Positions 1 to 6,216 of a stretch of 6,216 nucleotides of DNA are shown in pieces (the stretch's first letter is position 1; the number at the start of each line of letters is the position of its first letter). Location of the stretch: contig JANXEC010000012.1 of assembly GCA_025058915.1 (NCBI GenBank), positions 8,230-14,445 on the forward strand, given 5' to 3'. Origin of the DNA: Microcaldota archaeon (lineage in GTDB: Archaea; Micrarchaeota; Micrarchaeia; Anstonellales; J096). The notes under the pieces were generated by a model. The model did not search any database. It saw only the letters and a program-made list of their open reading frames with translations, and was not told the origin of the DNA. Both the position numbers and the translations under genes were made by a program.

Positions 1-233
1 TCCAGTTCTGCGTATGTGAATTCTCTAGATACAACCTTTGCAATCTCCTTGCTCTCACCTACCATACTACCTATTTTGGATTGTCTATCTCTAAATTTTT
101 TCATTAGCTCGAACAGATTTGATACCAAAACATCGAGTTTTTTCTTCAACAATCCGTATCCTTTCCTGGCTAGATTCAACCTGTTCTTAAGTCTGAGCAA
201 TTCCATTCTGGTATACTGAACATCACTTGACAT
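1..233 (-). CDS. atpD: A/V-type ATP synthase subunit D, N-terminal part (3' end outside window)
   Basis: Subunit D is the central axle: a long two-helix coiled coil inserted into the A3B3 head that couples rotation of the membrane ring to ATP synthesis. The first 77 codons are visible. After a short leader they read TRMELLRLKNRL at residues 8-19 and then ARKGYGLLKKKLD, matching the conserved N-terminal helix of archaeal and V-type D subunits (TRMELL...LKxRLxLAxxGxxLLKxKxD). The start is taken at the ATG at 233-231 because the conserved TR pair lies upstream of the later in-frame ATG at 206, which would delete it. A GGAG lies 5 nt before the 233 ATG. The gene overlaps the end of atpB by 11 nt, suggesting translational coupling. 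The C-terminal helix lies beyond the left edge, so its integrity cannot be judged. Confidence 0.93.
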   Translation of the reverse strand, partial: MSSDVQYTRMELLRLKNRLNLARKGYGLLKKKLDVLVSNLFELMKKFRDRQSKIGSMVGESKEIAKVVSREFTYAEL

Positions 234-1587
234 ATTTTCTCCAATACTTCTCGATTTCCTCTCTCTTAACCTTCTTCAGCTCTGTCTCTGGTAACACTGA
301 TAGTAACTCCCATCCTAGCTCTAGACTCCTCTCTATATCTCTCCTCTCCCCTCTACCTTGTGCTATGAATCTTCTCTCAAAATCTTCAGCAAACTTAAGA
401 TATTTCCTATCAGTCTCTCCCAGTGAATCCTCTCCAACCACAGCAGCCAATGCCCTTAGATCTCTTCCGTTTGCATATGATGCATAGAGCTGGTTACTCA
501 GATTCTTATGATCCTCTCTTGTTTTACCCTTACCGATACCATTATTCATCAGTCTGCTTAGGCTAGGTAATGGATCTACTGCAGGATATAGTCCTTTCCT
601 GTACAGCTCTCTACTCAACACTATCTGACCCTCTGTAATATACCCTGTAAGATCTGGAATAGGATGGGTTCTATCATCACTAGGCATAGTGAGGATAGGG
701 ATTTGGGTTACACTACCTCTCTTACCAACCACTATACCAGCTCTCTCGTATATCGTTGCAAAATCTGTATACATATATCCTGGATATCCTCTCCTTCCAG
801 GTATCTCCTTTCTGGCACCAGATATCTCTCTGAGTGCCTCTGCATAATTAGTTATATCTGTGAGTATCACCAGTACATGCATGTCCCTCTGGAATGCTAG
901 ATATTCTGCCACTGTTAGTGCCAGTCGAGGTGTGAGAAGTCTCTCTATAGCAGGATCGTTTGCAAGATTCAGAAACAGTACTGATCTCTCGATAGCACCT
1001 GTTCTCTCAAAGTCTCTCCTGAAGAACAGTGCTTCATCGTAGGTAATTCCTATTGCAGCAAACACTACAGCAAAGTTTTCTCCTCTCACATTAGCCTGTC
1101 TTGCTATTTGAGCTGCTAACTCATTATGTGGCAATCCTGCTCCTGAGAAGATAGGTAGTTTCTGTCCTCTCACTAGAGTGTTCATCACATCAATAGTCGA
1201 TATTCCTGTCTCTATGAAGTCGTTTGGTGGTCTTCTTGCAAATGGATTGATAGGTTCTCCATTTACATTCAACCTCATCTCAGACTTTATGATACTACCG
1301 TCTAGACTCCTACCAAATCCATCGAACACTTTCCCTAACAACTCCTCACTCACACCAAATAGCATAGGCTCTGCTGTGAATGATACTGTGGCGTTCCTGT
1401 TCAGATCTATTGTGTTACCAAATACCTGAACTACAGCAATTCCCTCTCTAGCCTCCAATACCTGACCCTTGATCTTGTCTCCATTCTCCTTCCTTATATC
1501 TACTATCTCACCATACATCACAGGATGTTCTACTCTCACAAACAGTAATGGGCCTGCTATATCTTGTATTGATCTGTACTCTATCAT
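223..1587 (-). CDS. atpB: A/V-type ATP synthase subunit B (non-catalytic head subunit)
   Basis: Subunit B alternates with A in the A3B3 head. It binds nucleotide without catalysing turnover and supplies arginine-finger residues to the neighbouring A site. The 454-residue product has the usual family length. It has an N-terminal beta-barrel (about 1-75), then a central nucleotide-binding fold whose P-loop position reads SGAGLPHNELAAQ (148-160), without the lysine-threonine of a Walker A motif, as expected for B. The block GSVTQIPILTMPSDD (291-305), then THPIPDLTGYITEGQI and PSLSRLM (341-347, with R345 the likely arginine finger), is a family hallmark. The C-terminal helical domain ends near SLELGWELLSVLPETEL. 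The ATG start sits 1 nt after the atpA stop, behind a strong GAGGTG site. It overlaps atpD by 11 nt. No frameshift or insertion is seen. Confidence 0.98.
   Translation of the reverse strand: MIEYRSIQDIAGPLLFVRVEHPVMYGEIVDIRKENGDKIKGQVLEAREGIAVVQVFGNTIDLNRNATVSFTAEPMLFGVSEELLGKVFDGFGRSLDGSIIKSEMRLNVNGEPINPFARRPPNDFIETGISTIDVMNTLVRGQKLPIFSGAGLPHNELAAQIARQANVRGENFAVVFAAIGITYDEALFFRRDFERTGAIERSVLFLNLANDPAIERLLTPRLALTVAEYLAFQRDMHVLVILTDITNYAEALREISGARKEIPGRRGYPGYMYTDFATIYERAGIVVGKRGSVTQIPILTMPSDDRTHPIPDLTGYITEGQIVLSRELYRKGLYPAVDPLPSLSRLMNNGIGKGKTREDHKNLSNQLYASYANGRDLRALAAVVGEDSLGETDRKYLKFAEDFERRFIAQGRGERRDIERSLELGWELLSVLPETELKKVKREEIEKYWRKYVK
239..242 (-). promoter_or_regulatory. Ribosome binding site (GGAG) of atpD, decides start
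   Basis: GGAG lies inside the last codons of atpB, 5 nt upstream of the ATG at 233-231. It is weaker than the sites of atpA, atpB and atpF, but its spacing supports the upstream ATG over the internal ATG at 206. Confidence 0.55.
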
Positions 1588-1588
1588 A

Positions 1589-3295
1589 TCAGAACACCTC
1601 TATCATTTTGAATATAGATCTTATCTCATCAACACTCATAAATTTCATTTTAGCTATCTTGTCTGTTATGGGGTTGTTCCTAAGCTCCTGGATTGTTTTA
1701 GTACCTTGTTCAATGTGTTTCAGACCTCTGTTGTAGTATTCTACGATTGCTCTGATCATTAGTGATTGTTTCTCTAGACTAGAGTATGCATCTATTTCAT
1801 CGAATGCATTCTGTTGCAGGAAGTCCTCCCTTATCATCTTACCTATCAACAGAATGAATTGCTCTCTCTCAGGTAGGGCATCTGGACCGACGAGCTGGAC
1901 TATTTCCTGGAGTTCTGCCTCTCTCTGCAGGAGTCTTGATATGGTGTATAGATTGTCTGGGAATTGCTGATCAACATTCTTCCTGTAATATTCATATACT
2001 ATATCTCTGTAAAGTGAATAGCTCCTGAGCCAGTTAATAGATGGGAAATGTCTCCTCTGAGCAAGAGATGCGTCTAATGCCAAGAAACCCTTTACCACTC
2101 TTAATGTATTCTGAGACACAGGTTCGGACAGATCTCCTCCTGGAGGAGAGACAGCACCTATCACAGATATACTTCCTGTATCTCCATTCAGAGTCTTTAC
2201 CCTCCCAGCCCTCTCATAGAATTCTGCTATCTTTTTAGAGAGATATGAAGGGTATCCTTCCTCTCCAGGCATCTCCTCAAGTCTTCCAGATATCTCTCTC
2301 AATGCCTCTGCCCATCTACTAGTTGAATCTGCCATGAGAGCAACATCATAACCCATATCTCTGAAGTACTCTGCTATCGTTATACCAACATATATACTAG
2401 CCTCCCTTGCAGCCACAGGCATGTTAGAGGTATTTGCGATCAGAACAGTTCTGTTCATCAGAGCATTCCCTGTCTTTGGATCTTTGAGATGAGGGAACTC
2501 CACAAGTACCTCTGTCATCTCATTACCTCTCTCCCCACAACCTATATACACAACCACATCTGCGTCAGAATACTTTGCTAGACTCTGCTGTGTAACAGTC
2601 TTACCAGAACCAAAAGGTCCTGGAATGGCAACAACTCCTCCCTTAGCTATGGGAAATAGACTATCTATAATCCTTATACCAGTAATTAGAGGTATTTCGG
2701 TTGCAAATTTCTCTTGGATTGGCCTAGGCACTCTTACAGGCCATCTCTGCATCATAGTTATATCTTGCTCCTTCTGATTCACCCTAACACTACCTATAGG
2801 TTCGTCAACTCTATAATCACCAGACTTGAGTTCTATCAACTCTCCATCAACACTTGAGAGTATGTAGTGTTTAAGACTAGGTGTCTCCTGGACATAACCT
2901 AAGATATTACCTCTCCTGACCCTGTTGCCATTGAAGGTTTTCACAAAGGTCCATTTTCTCTTCCTGTCCAGGGCAGGAACATCTATCCCTCTTCTGATAA
3001 ACACGCTATTAGAGAGATTGTATATCTGCTCCAGAGGTCTCTCCAGTCCATCGTAGATAGACCCTAATAATCCTGGTCCTAGTTCAACTGAAAGAGGCCT
3101 ACCTGTTCTCTCCACAGGCTCTCCTATCCTCAGACCTACTGTATCTTCATACACCTGTACAATAGCTCTGTTCCCCCTTATCTCAATCACCTCACCTATT
3201 AACCTCTCCTCTCCTACTCTTACTATCTCATACATAGATGCATCTAGTTCAGCTACAACTACAGGTCCGGATATTTTGGTTATTTTCCCTCTCAT
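1589..3295 (-). CDS. atpA: A/V-type ATP synthase catalytic subunit A
   Basis: Subunit A carries the three catalytic sites of the A1 head, making or hydrolysing ATP. The 568-residue product has an N-terminal barrel starting GKITKISGPVVVA (3-15) and the non-homologous region typical of A but not B subunits (about 100-190). The P-loop is GPFGSGKT (226-233, bases 2597-2620), and GERGNEM (254-260) carries the catalytic glutamate E255. These are followed by MADSTSRWAEALREISGR (321-338), SPPGGDLSEPVSQNTLR (383-399) and LAQRRHFPSINWL (411-423). All are standard for active A subunits. No intein interrupts the P-loop region, a known insertion point in some archaeal A subunits. Length is slightly below the usual 575-600. 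It overlaps atpF by 4 nt (ATGA), has a strong GAGGTG site, and is followed by atpB after 1 nt. Confidence 0.99.
   Translation of the reverse strand: MRGKITKISGPVVVAELDASMYEIVRVGEERLIGEVIEIRGNRAIVQVYEDTVGLRIGEPVERTGRPLSVELGPGLLGSIYDGLERPLEQIYNLSNSVFIRRGIDVPALDRKRKWTFVKTFNGNRVRRGNILGYVQETPSLKHYILSSVDGELIELKSGDYRVDEPIGSVRVNQKEQDITMMQRWPVRVPRPIQEKFATEIPLITGIRIIDSLFPIAKGGVVAIPGPFGSGKTVTQQSLAKYSDADVVVYIGCGERGNEMTEVLVEFPHLKDPKTGNALMNRTVLIANTSNMPVAAREASIYVGITIAEYFRDMGYDVALMADSTSRWAEALREISGRLEEMPGEEGYPSYLSKKIAEFYERAGRVKTLNGDTGSISVIGAVSPPGGDLSEPVSQNTLRVVKGFLALDASLAQRRHFPSINWLRSYSLYRDIVYEYYRKNVDQQFPDNLYTISRLLQREAELQEIVQLVGPDALPEREQFILLIGKMIREDFLQQNAFDEIDAYSSLEKQSLMIRAIVEYYNRGLKHIEQGTKTIQELRNNPITDKIAKMKFMSVDEIRSIFKMIEVF
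1595..1600 (-). promoter_or_regulatory. Shine-Dalgarno site of atpB
   Basis: GAGGTG, a strong complement to the CACCTC of a standard 16S rRNA 3' end, lies 7 nt upstream of the atpB ATG at 1587. It is embedded in the final codons of atpA. Confidence 0.8.
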
Positions 3296-3579
3296 TTTAA
3301 CACCTCTATACCAAGAGCATCCTTCAGCTCCTTTTTAATTTGATCAATCTCGTTTAAATATACTATGATTGCCTTGGATTTTGATATGTAATGCTTGTGA
3401 ACCTCTCTGGTTATGTTCAGAGTGTCATCGAGAATTATTATTCCTATGCTCTCATCACTGAGGAGAGTCTTGAGTTTATGATTGAACTCTGTGTCTGTAT
3501 CTACTATGTATACATCTGAAATCCCTGCAATATAGAAACCTATGCAGAAATCTTTCCTACCTAGCACGCATACCTTCAC
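3292..3579 (-). CDS. atpF: A/V-type ATP synthase subunit F
   Basis: Subunit F is a small Rossmann-like protein that binds subunit D in the central stalk and is linked to regulation of ATPase activity in the family. The 95-residue product starts MKVCVLGRKDFCIGFYIAGI, matching the family pattern MKxxVIGxxxxxxGFxLAGI. It continues with YIVDTDTE, the beta strand IGIIILDD (45-52) and the C-terminal helix DQIKKELKDALGIEV. The mid-region proline usually found before the third strand is absent (SKSKAIIVYL instead), and the protein is a few residues shorter than typical. The start codon is GTG at 3579-3577, supported by a GAGGTGAT site 5 nt upstream. It overlaps atpC by 23 nt and atpA by 4 nt. Confidence 0.95.
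   Translation of the reverse strand: MKVCVLGRKDFCIGFYIAGISDVYIVDTDTEFNHKLKTLLSDESIGIIILDDTLNITREVHKHYISKSKAIIVYLNEIDQIKKELKDALGIEVLK
3301..3306 (-). promoter_or_regulatory. Shine-Dalgarno site of atpA
   Basis: GAGGTG lies 5 nt upstream of the atpA ATG (3295), inside the last codons of atpF. It allows independent initiation on top of the ATGA overlap coupling. Confidence 0.8.
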
Positions 3580-4381
3580 GATTTATCACCTCATTTATGA
3601 ACCTCCTCTCTCTATCCAATAGTTTCAATACTACATATGCCTTATCTGTTAGAAACCAAGTTCTTGGATAGATAGTTCTATATCTCTCCATCAGATATCT
3701 GTTCAGGATCTCCTCTGCTCTGTATAGGTTAGGTTCATTCTTTACCTCCTCTAATAGTAGAGATGGATTGAAAGGTATTATTTCCTTACCCAGATATCTG
3801 TATATCAGATAGGCTCTGTTTGATATCTCCCTATGGATAATGTGTTTTAGAGTCTCTGATCTCTGAGCTAGTCTCATTTTAGACTCTACTACAAACATCT
3901 CTAAGGAATATGAAATCTTTCCGTATCCAGGCATCTCCTGGATCTTAACATACCTACCGAGCGTGGTTGCTCTCATGAAACCTATTGGATCAGGTCTCCT
4001 CTTGAATTCTGCCATTAAATACTCTTTGTTATCTATGAATGACATTACCTTGGGATGTTCAACGTTTCTGTATTTTTCATCTAACATTATCAATATATTC
4101 TTAGCCTCATACTCAGCTATCAGATCTATGAACATATCATCATCCTGAATGTAATTTCTGATTCTATATACTATCTCATTGAACCTCTTGAATAGTGCCT
4201 TCTCTATGGTTGCTTTGATAGAGTCTCTGTAATCAAAATATTTTCCATAGGGAGTCTGTTTCAGTAGTTCATATATAGTTGCTATAGAATCATATTTTGT
4301 TAGTTCCTGGAGGAAAAGTTCTGATAGGAAAGTTGATCTTATAGCACTCAGATATGCATTCAAGATTTCAGGCTCATTCAT
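3557..4381 (-). CDS. atpC: A/V-type ATP synthase subunit C (V-ATPase d / AC39 family), short form
   Basis: Subunit C is the funnel-shaped helical adaptor that sits on the membrane c-ring and holds the base of the central axle D/F. The N-terminus reads as the first helix pair of the family, with LLKQTPYG (39-46) matching the conserved LxxTxYG. E/N-containing helix motifs recur near residues 90-100 (EYEAKNILIML), 185-197 (EISNRAYLIYRYL) and 257-268 (RERRFINEVINR). This is consistent with the three-fold pseudo-repeat of this family. At 274 residues it is shorter than the roughly 320-390 usual in prokaryotes, with the central part looking most reduced. The identification rests on these motifs plus its position between E and F. 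It starts by a 4-nt ATGA overlap with atpE, without a clear Shine-Dalgarno site, and ends 23 nt inside atpF. Confidence 0.9.
   Translation of the reverse strand: MNEPEILNAYLSAIRSTFLSELFLQELTKYDSIATIYELLKQTPYGKYFDYRDSIKATIEKALFKRFNEIVYRIRNYIQDDDMFIDLIAEYEAKNILIMLDEKYRNVEHPKVMSFIDNKEYLMAEFKRRPDPIGFMRATTLGRYVKIQEMPGYGKISYSLEMFVVESKMRLAQRSETLKHIIHREISNRAYLIYRYLGKEIIPFNPSLLLEEVKNEPNLYRAEEILNRYLMERYRTIYPRTWFLTDKAYVVLKLLDRERRFINEVINREGMRAR
3585..3592 (-). promoter_or_regulatory. Shine-Dalgarno site deciding the GTG start of atpF
   Basis: GAGGTGAT, the longest Shine-Dalgarno match in the window, sits 5 nt upstream of the GTG at 3579-3577. Its placement supports a GTG start and the 23-nt overlap with atpC. 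Confidence 0.8.
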
Positions 4382-4860
4382 ACATGATCTACTATACTCT
4401 GAAGATGCTTATCTATTATCCTTCTCATATCCATGTTAATATAGTATCTCTTGCCTTTTGGTCTGTATATGAATCCATACTTCAGTTCCCTGGATCTTTC
4501 TGCCCCAGGTATATCTATATTCCCTGGAACTATAATGTGTTCATAATCAAGTTTGCTTATTATATCTTTGAGGTCGTTGCTGTGCCTCTGATTCATGTAA
4601 TTCAGAAGATCCTCTATCTGCTCCTCTAAGAATGTTCTCTTTCTATGGTTCAGATCTCTCTCAAGTTGGTTCTTTAGAGTCCTGAGTGCATTTTCATTCT
4701 GTTCTATTATCTCTCTCTCATATGATCTCAGTGTCTCCTCTTTCTTTCTTTTCAGATCTTCCTCAAGTTTGGTTCTTTCTAATTCAAGCTGTATTCTGAA
4801 ATTCTCTAGTTCTCTCTCCAGTTTAGCCTTGTGCTCTGCAATTATTTGATCCTCTATCAT
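4378..4860 (-). CDS. atpE: A/V-type ATP synthase subunit E (peripheral stalk)
   Basis: Subunit E pairs with subunit G/H to form the peripheral stalks that hold the A3B3 head against rotation. The 160-residue product has a highly charged, uninterrupted N-terminal helix (about 5-90, rich in Glu, Lys, Arg and Leu). This is the expected coiled-coil arm. A compact C-terminal domain (about 105-160) contains YGFIYRPKGKRYYINMDMRR, resembling the family pattern of a GGxxxxxxDGxxxxDNTL strand pair followed by a closing helix. It is shorter than the roughly 180-200 residues common in the family. The sequence alone is weakly conserved; position between K and C makes the call firm. It overlaps atpK and atpC by 4 nt each (ATGA) and shows no recognisable Shine-Dalgarno site, so translation probably depends on coupling. 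Confidence 0.92.
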   Translation of the reverse strand: MIEDQIIAEHKAKLERELENFRIQLELERTKLEEDLKRKKEETLRSYEREIIEQNENALRTLKNQLERDLNHRKRTFLEEQIEDLLNYMNQRHSNDLKDIISKLDYEHIIVPGNIDIPGAERSRELKYGFIYRPKGKRYYINMDMRRIIDKHLQSIVDHV

Positions 4861-5102
4861 CTTGGTATTATGAATACAGCAACTATGCTAAGAATCAATA
4901 TGGTTTCTGGTAGAGCGAGATATATGAGCATATCACCCTTGAGTTCAGGTCTCTCAGCAAGGGTTGCAGCAAATGAGGAACCTATCTTACCTTGAGAGTA
5001 TCCTGTTGCTAATGCTGCCAATCCTATCATCAATCCTGCAGCGAGAGCAACCATTCCAGAACTATCTGTTTGTACTATTTCCTTTGCAGCATCCTCTGCC
5101 AT
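4857..5102 (-). CDS. atpK: A/V-type ATP synthase subunit K (c-ring proteolipid)
   Basis: This is the rotor-ring subunit that carries ions across the membrane. The 81-residue product has two transmembrane helices (about 15-36 and 57-78) joined by the polar loop QGKIGSSFAATLAERPELKG. The ion-binding carboxylate is E66 in the motif LALPETILI, and the first helix ends in GYSQGKIG with Q37. A single hairpin is the F-type-like form of c, rather than the doubled hairpin seen in some A/V enzymes. The start is placed at the ATG at 5102. A GTG 9 nt upstream at 5111 is in frame, but it lies within the GAGGGGTGA site that best serves the ATG. The ATG follows the atpI stop (5106-5104) after 1 nt. The gene overlaps atpE by 4 nt. 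Confidence 0.95.
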   Translation of the reverse strand: MAEDAAKEIVQTDSSGMVALAAGLMIGLAALATGYSQGKIGSSFAATLAERPELKGDMLIYLALPETILILSIVAVFIIPR

Positions 5103-5103
5103 C

Positions 5104-6216
5104 TTATTCACCCCTCACTTTCTTAACTGAAAATAGGTTTAAAAACCTTCCACCACCTCTGAAGAATCTTGTTCTGAATTCAACGAGATTCAATCTACCT
5201 GCCTGTATAGAGGCCTCTACAACTATCAAAACCAGATGTAGAAGGTGAAACACGATAACAAATATCAGAGATGGCAAGAAGTTAAGGTTCAGAAGACTAT
5301 TTATTAATTGAGCGAAAACTACTCCAACAATCCCGAGAACCGCCAGTCTTACATATGATGCGAACGCAGAGATGATTGATGGAAGTTCTATCAAACCTAT
5401 GAAACCCTCCTCCTTCAGTATGAATATCACTGCTACAGCGCCTAAGATCAACATCCAATCACTGAATACACCGAGCACAACAGACATCAATATACTCAGC
5501 AACACCATCCATCCCAGACTACTCATTATATGTCCTATGTCTCGATGATGATCCAGATGTTTGAGAATGTTTAGAATATAACTTAACATCAGATGAATAT
5601 ATCCTAATACCAATGCGAATATCATGTATTCGTTTATATGATCTCCTCTATGGAAGAGGAATGGAAGTTTCAGAATCTGAAAACCAGCGAATTCATCGAA
5701 TATAATTCCAAACACAATACTCCAAAATCCTCCCATATACCACATCTTTGCCATACTGTTCAGAATCCCATTCACAAATCTCCTCTCCAACATCTTCGAG
5801 AGTATCATTATGAGAATTCCATACACAGCATCTCCAACTATGAAACCAAACATGATTGGGAAGAATAGATAGTAGAAAGTTGAAGGATCGATATCTCTGT
5901 AACTAGGGATCCCTCCGAATCCATACGAAACCCTCTCTATCCCTTTTACAGCTTTAGGGTTATCGATGTACACAACAGGAGAATCTTCGAGCTCCTCATA
6001 AACGATCTCAACATCCTTGCCGAAAGAATGTTCTAGAGAACTCTTCAGATTGCTCAAGAATCTCTCTGGTACATAGCACTCTACCAAGCCAAAACCATTC
6101 CCCTTCCCTACCCTCTTCATAACACTCTCTCGATCCAGATAGATCATTACAGACAATTTTACATCCCTAAGATAGGGATCGTTCTCTATCTTCTCTATTT
6201 CGCTCTTTATATCTTC
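5104..6216 (-). CDS. atpI: A/V-type ATP synthase subunit I (a subunit), C-terminal membrane part; 5' end outside window
   Basis: Subunit I forms the stator ion half-channels facing the K ring. The reading frame is open to the right edge, so only the last 370 residues are seen; a TTG at 6156 is internal, not a start. The visible part begins with the end of the cytoplasmic domain, then PVVYIDNPKAV and GIPSYRDIDPSTF. This is the conserved entry to the membrane domain, followed by FFPIMFGFIVGDAVYG. About eight hydrophobic helices follow. Both half-channel arginines are present: in ASYVRLAVLG (visible residue 290, bases 5347-5349) and in QAGRLNLVEF (residue 341, bases 5194-5196). These correspond to the two essential arginines of yeast Vph1. 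The end, TRFFRGGGRFLNLF, matches the family KFYxGxGxxFxPF. Stop TAA precedes atpK by 1 nt. Confidence 0.96.
   Translation of the reverse strand, partial: EDIKSEIEKIENDPYLRDVKLSVMIYLDRESVMKRVGKGNGFGLVECYVPERFLSNLKSSLEHSFGKDVEIVYEELEDSPVVYIDNPKAVKGIERVSYGFGGIPSYRDIDPSTFYYLFFPIMFGFIVGDAVYGILIMILSKMLERRFVNGILNSMAKMWYMGGFWSIVFGIIFDEFAGFQILKLPFLFHRGDHINEYMIFALVLGYIHLMLSYILNILKHLDHHRDIGHIMSSLGWMVLLSILMSVVLGVFSDWMLILGAVAVIFILKEEGFIGLIELPSIISAFASYVRLAVLGIVGVVFAQLINSLLNLNFLPSLIFVIVFHLLHLVLIVVEASIQAGRLNLVEFRTRFFRGGGRFLNLFSVKKVRGE
5108..5116 (-). promoter_or_regulatory. Shine-Dalgarno site deciding the atpK start
   Basis: GAGGGGTGA, containing GGTGA, lies in the last codons of atpI, 5 nt before the ATG at 5102. 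The alternative GTG at 5111 would fall inside this element, so the ATG start is preferred. Confidence 0.65.

Noticed and set aside
300..420. Pyrimidine-rich CTCTC runs as a possible repeat array
   Set aside because: They are irregular in spacing and translate as ordinary Arg/Glu codons of conserved subunit B.
1108..1146. P-loop position of subunit B lacking Walker A lysine, as a sign of inactivation
   Set aside because: Degenerate P-loops are normal in non-catalytic B subunits.
16..1762. Several plus-strand open frames of 60-97 codons opposite atpD, atpB and atpA
   Set aside because: They lie antisense to highly conserved genes, have no recognisable domains, and are expected shadows of the coding frames.
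5109..5111. GTG as the start of atpK (84 residues)
   Set aside because: It falls inside the GAGGGGTGA element that is well spaced for the ATG at 5102. It remains a minor alternative.
4354..5248. Plus-strand open frames opposite atpE, atpK and the end of atpI
   Set aside because: Their hydrophobic or low-complexity content mirrors the complement of the real genes, and no ribosome site or family resemblance is seen.
6154..6156. TTG as a possible start of atpI
   Set aside because: The frame is open to the window edge, and the first residues continue a typical charged cytoplasmic domain. Subunit I is normally over 600 residues, so this is a truncated gene.
1..6216. Promoter, terminator, non-coding RNA, mobile element, CRISPR or an undescribed system
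   Set aside because: Genes fill the whole window with at most 1 nt between them, and every gene is an identifiable ATP synthase subunit.

Overview
The window is one uninterrupted block of a rotary A/V-type ATPase (A1AO ATP synthase) operon, all read on the minus strand. In transcription order it holds atpI (5' end beyond the right edge), atpK, atpE, atpC, atpF, atpA, atpB and atpD (3' end beyond the left edge). This I-K-E-C-F-A-B-D order is classic for archaeal A-type ATP synthases, but the same order occurs in V/A-type operons of bacteria such as Thermus. The strong use of AGA/AGG arginine and ATA isoleucine codons and the protein sequences suggest an archaeon, possibly a compact-genome lineage. 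I cannot name the lineage from sequence alone.

Layout from right to left: the membrane stator subunit I/a occupies the right edge to 5104. The rotor ring subunit K/c is at 4857-5102, peripheral stalk subunit E at 4378-4860, and rotor adaptor C/d at 3557-4381. Central stalk subunit F is at 3292-3579, catalytic A at 1589-3295, non-catalytic B at 223-1587, and the start of central axle subunit D at 1-233. There is no intergenic space beyond 1 nt: genes overlap by 4, 11 or 23 nt, or are separated by a single base. No promoter, terminator, RNA gene, repeat or mobile element is visible.

The products form one machine. Ion flow between subunit I and the K ring turns the K-C-D-F rotor, which drives ATP synthesis (or is driven by hydrolysis) in the A3B3 hexamer. 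Subunit E, with a partner (G/H) whose gene is not in this window, holds the head still. Key residues are intact: the two half-channel arginines in I, the ion-binding glutamate in K, the A-subunit P-loop and catalytic glutamate, and the arginine finger segment in B. The enzyme is therefore predicted to be functional.

I found no undescribed system. Points worth a second look are the coupling ion suggested by subunit K, the short C and E subunits, the uneven distribution of strong Shine-Dalgarno sites, and the marked CpG scarcity with purine-rich coding strand.
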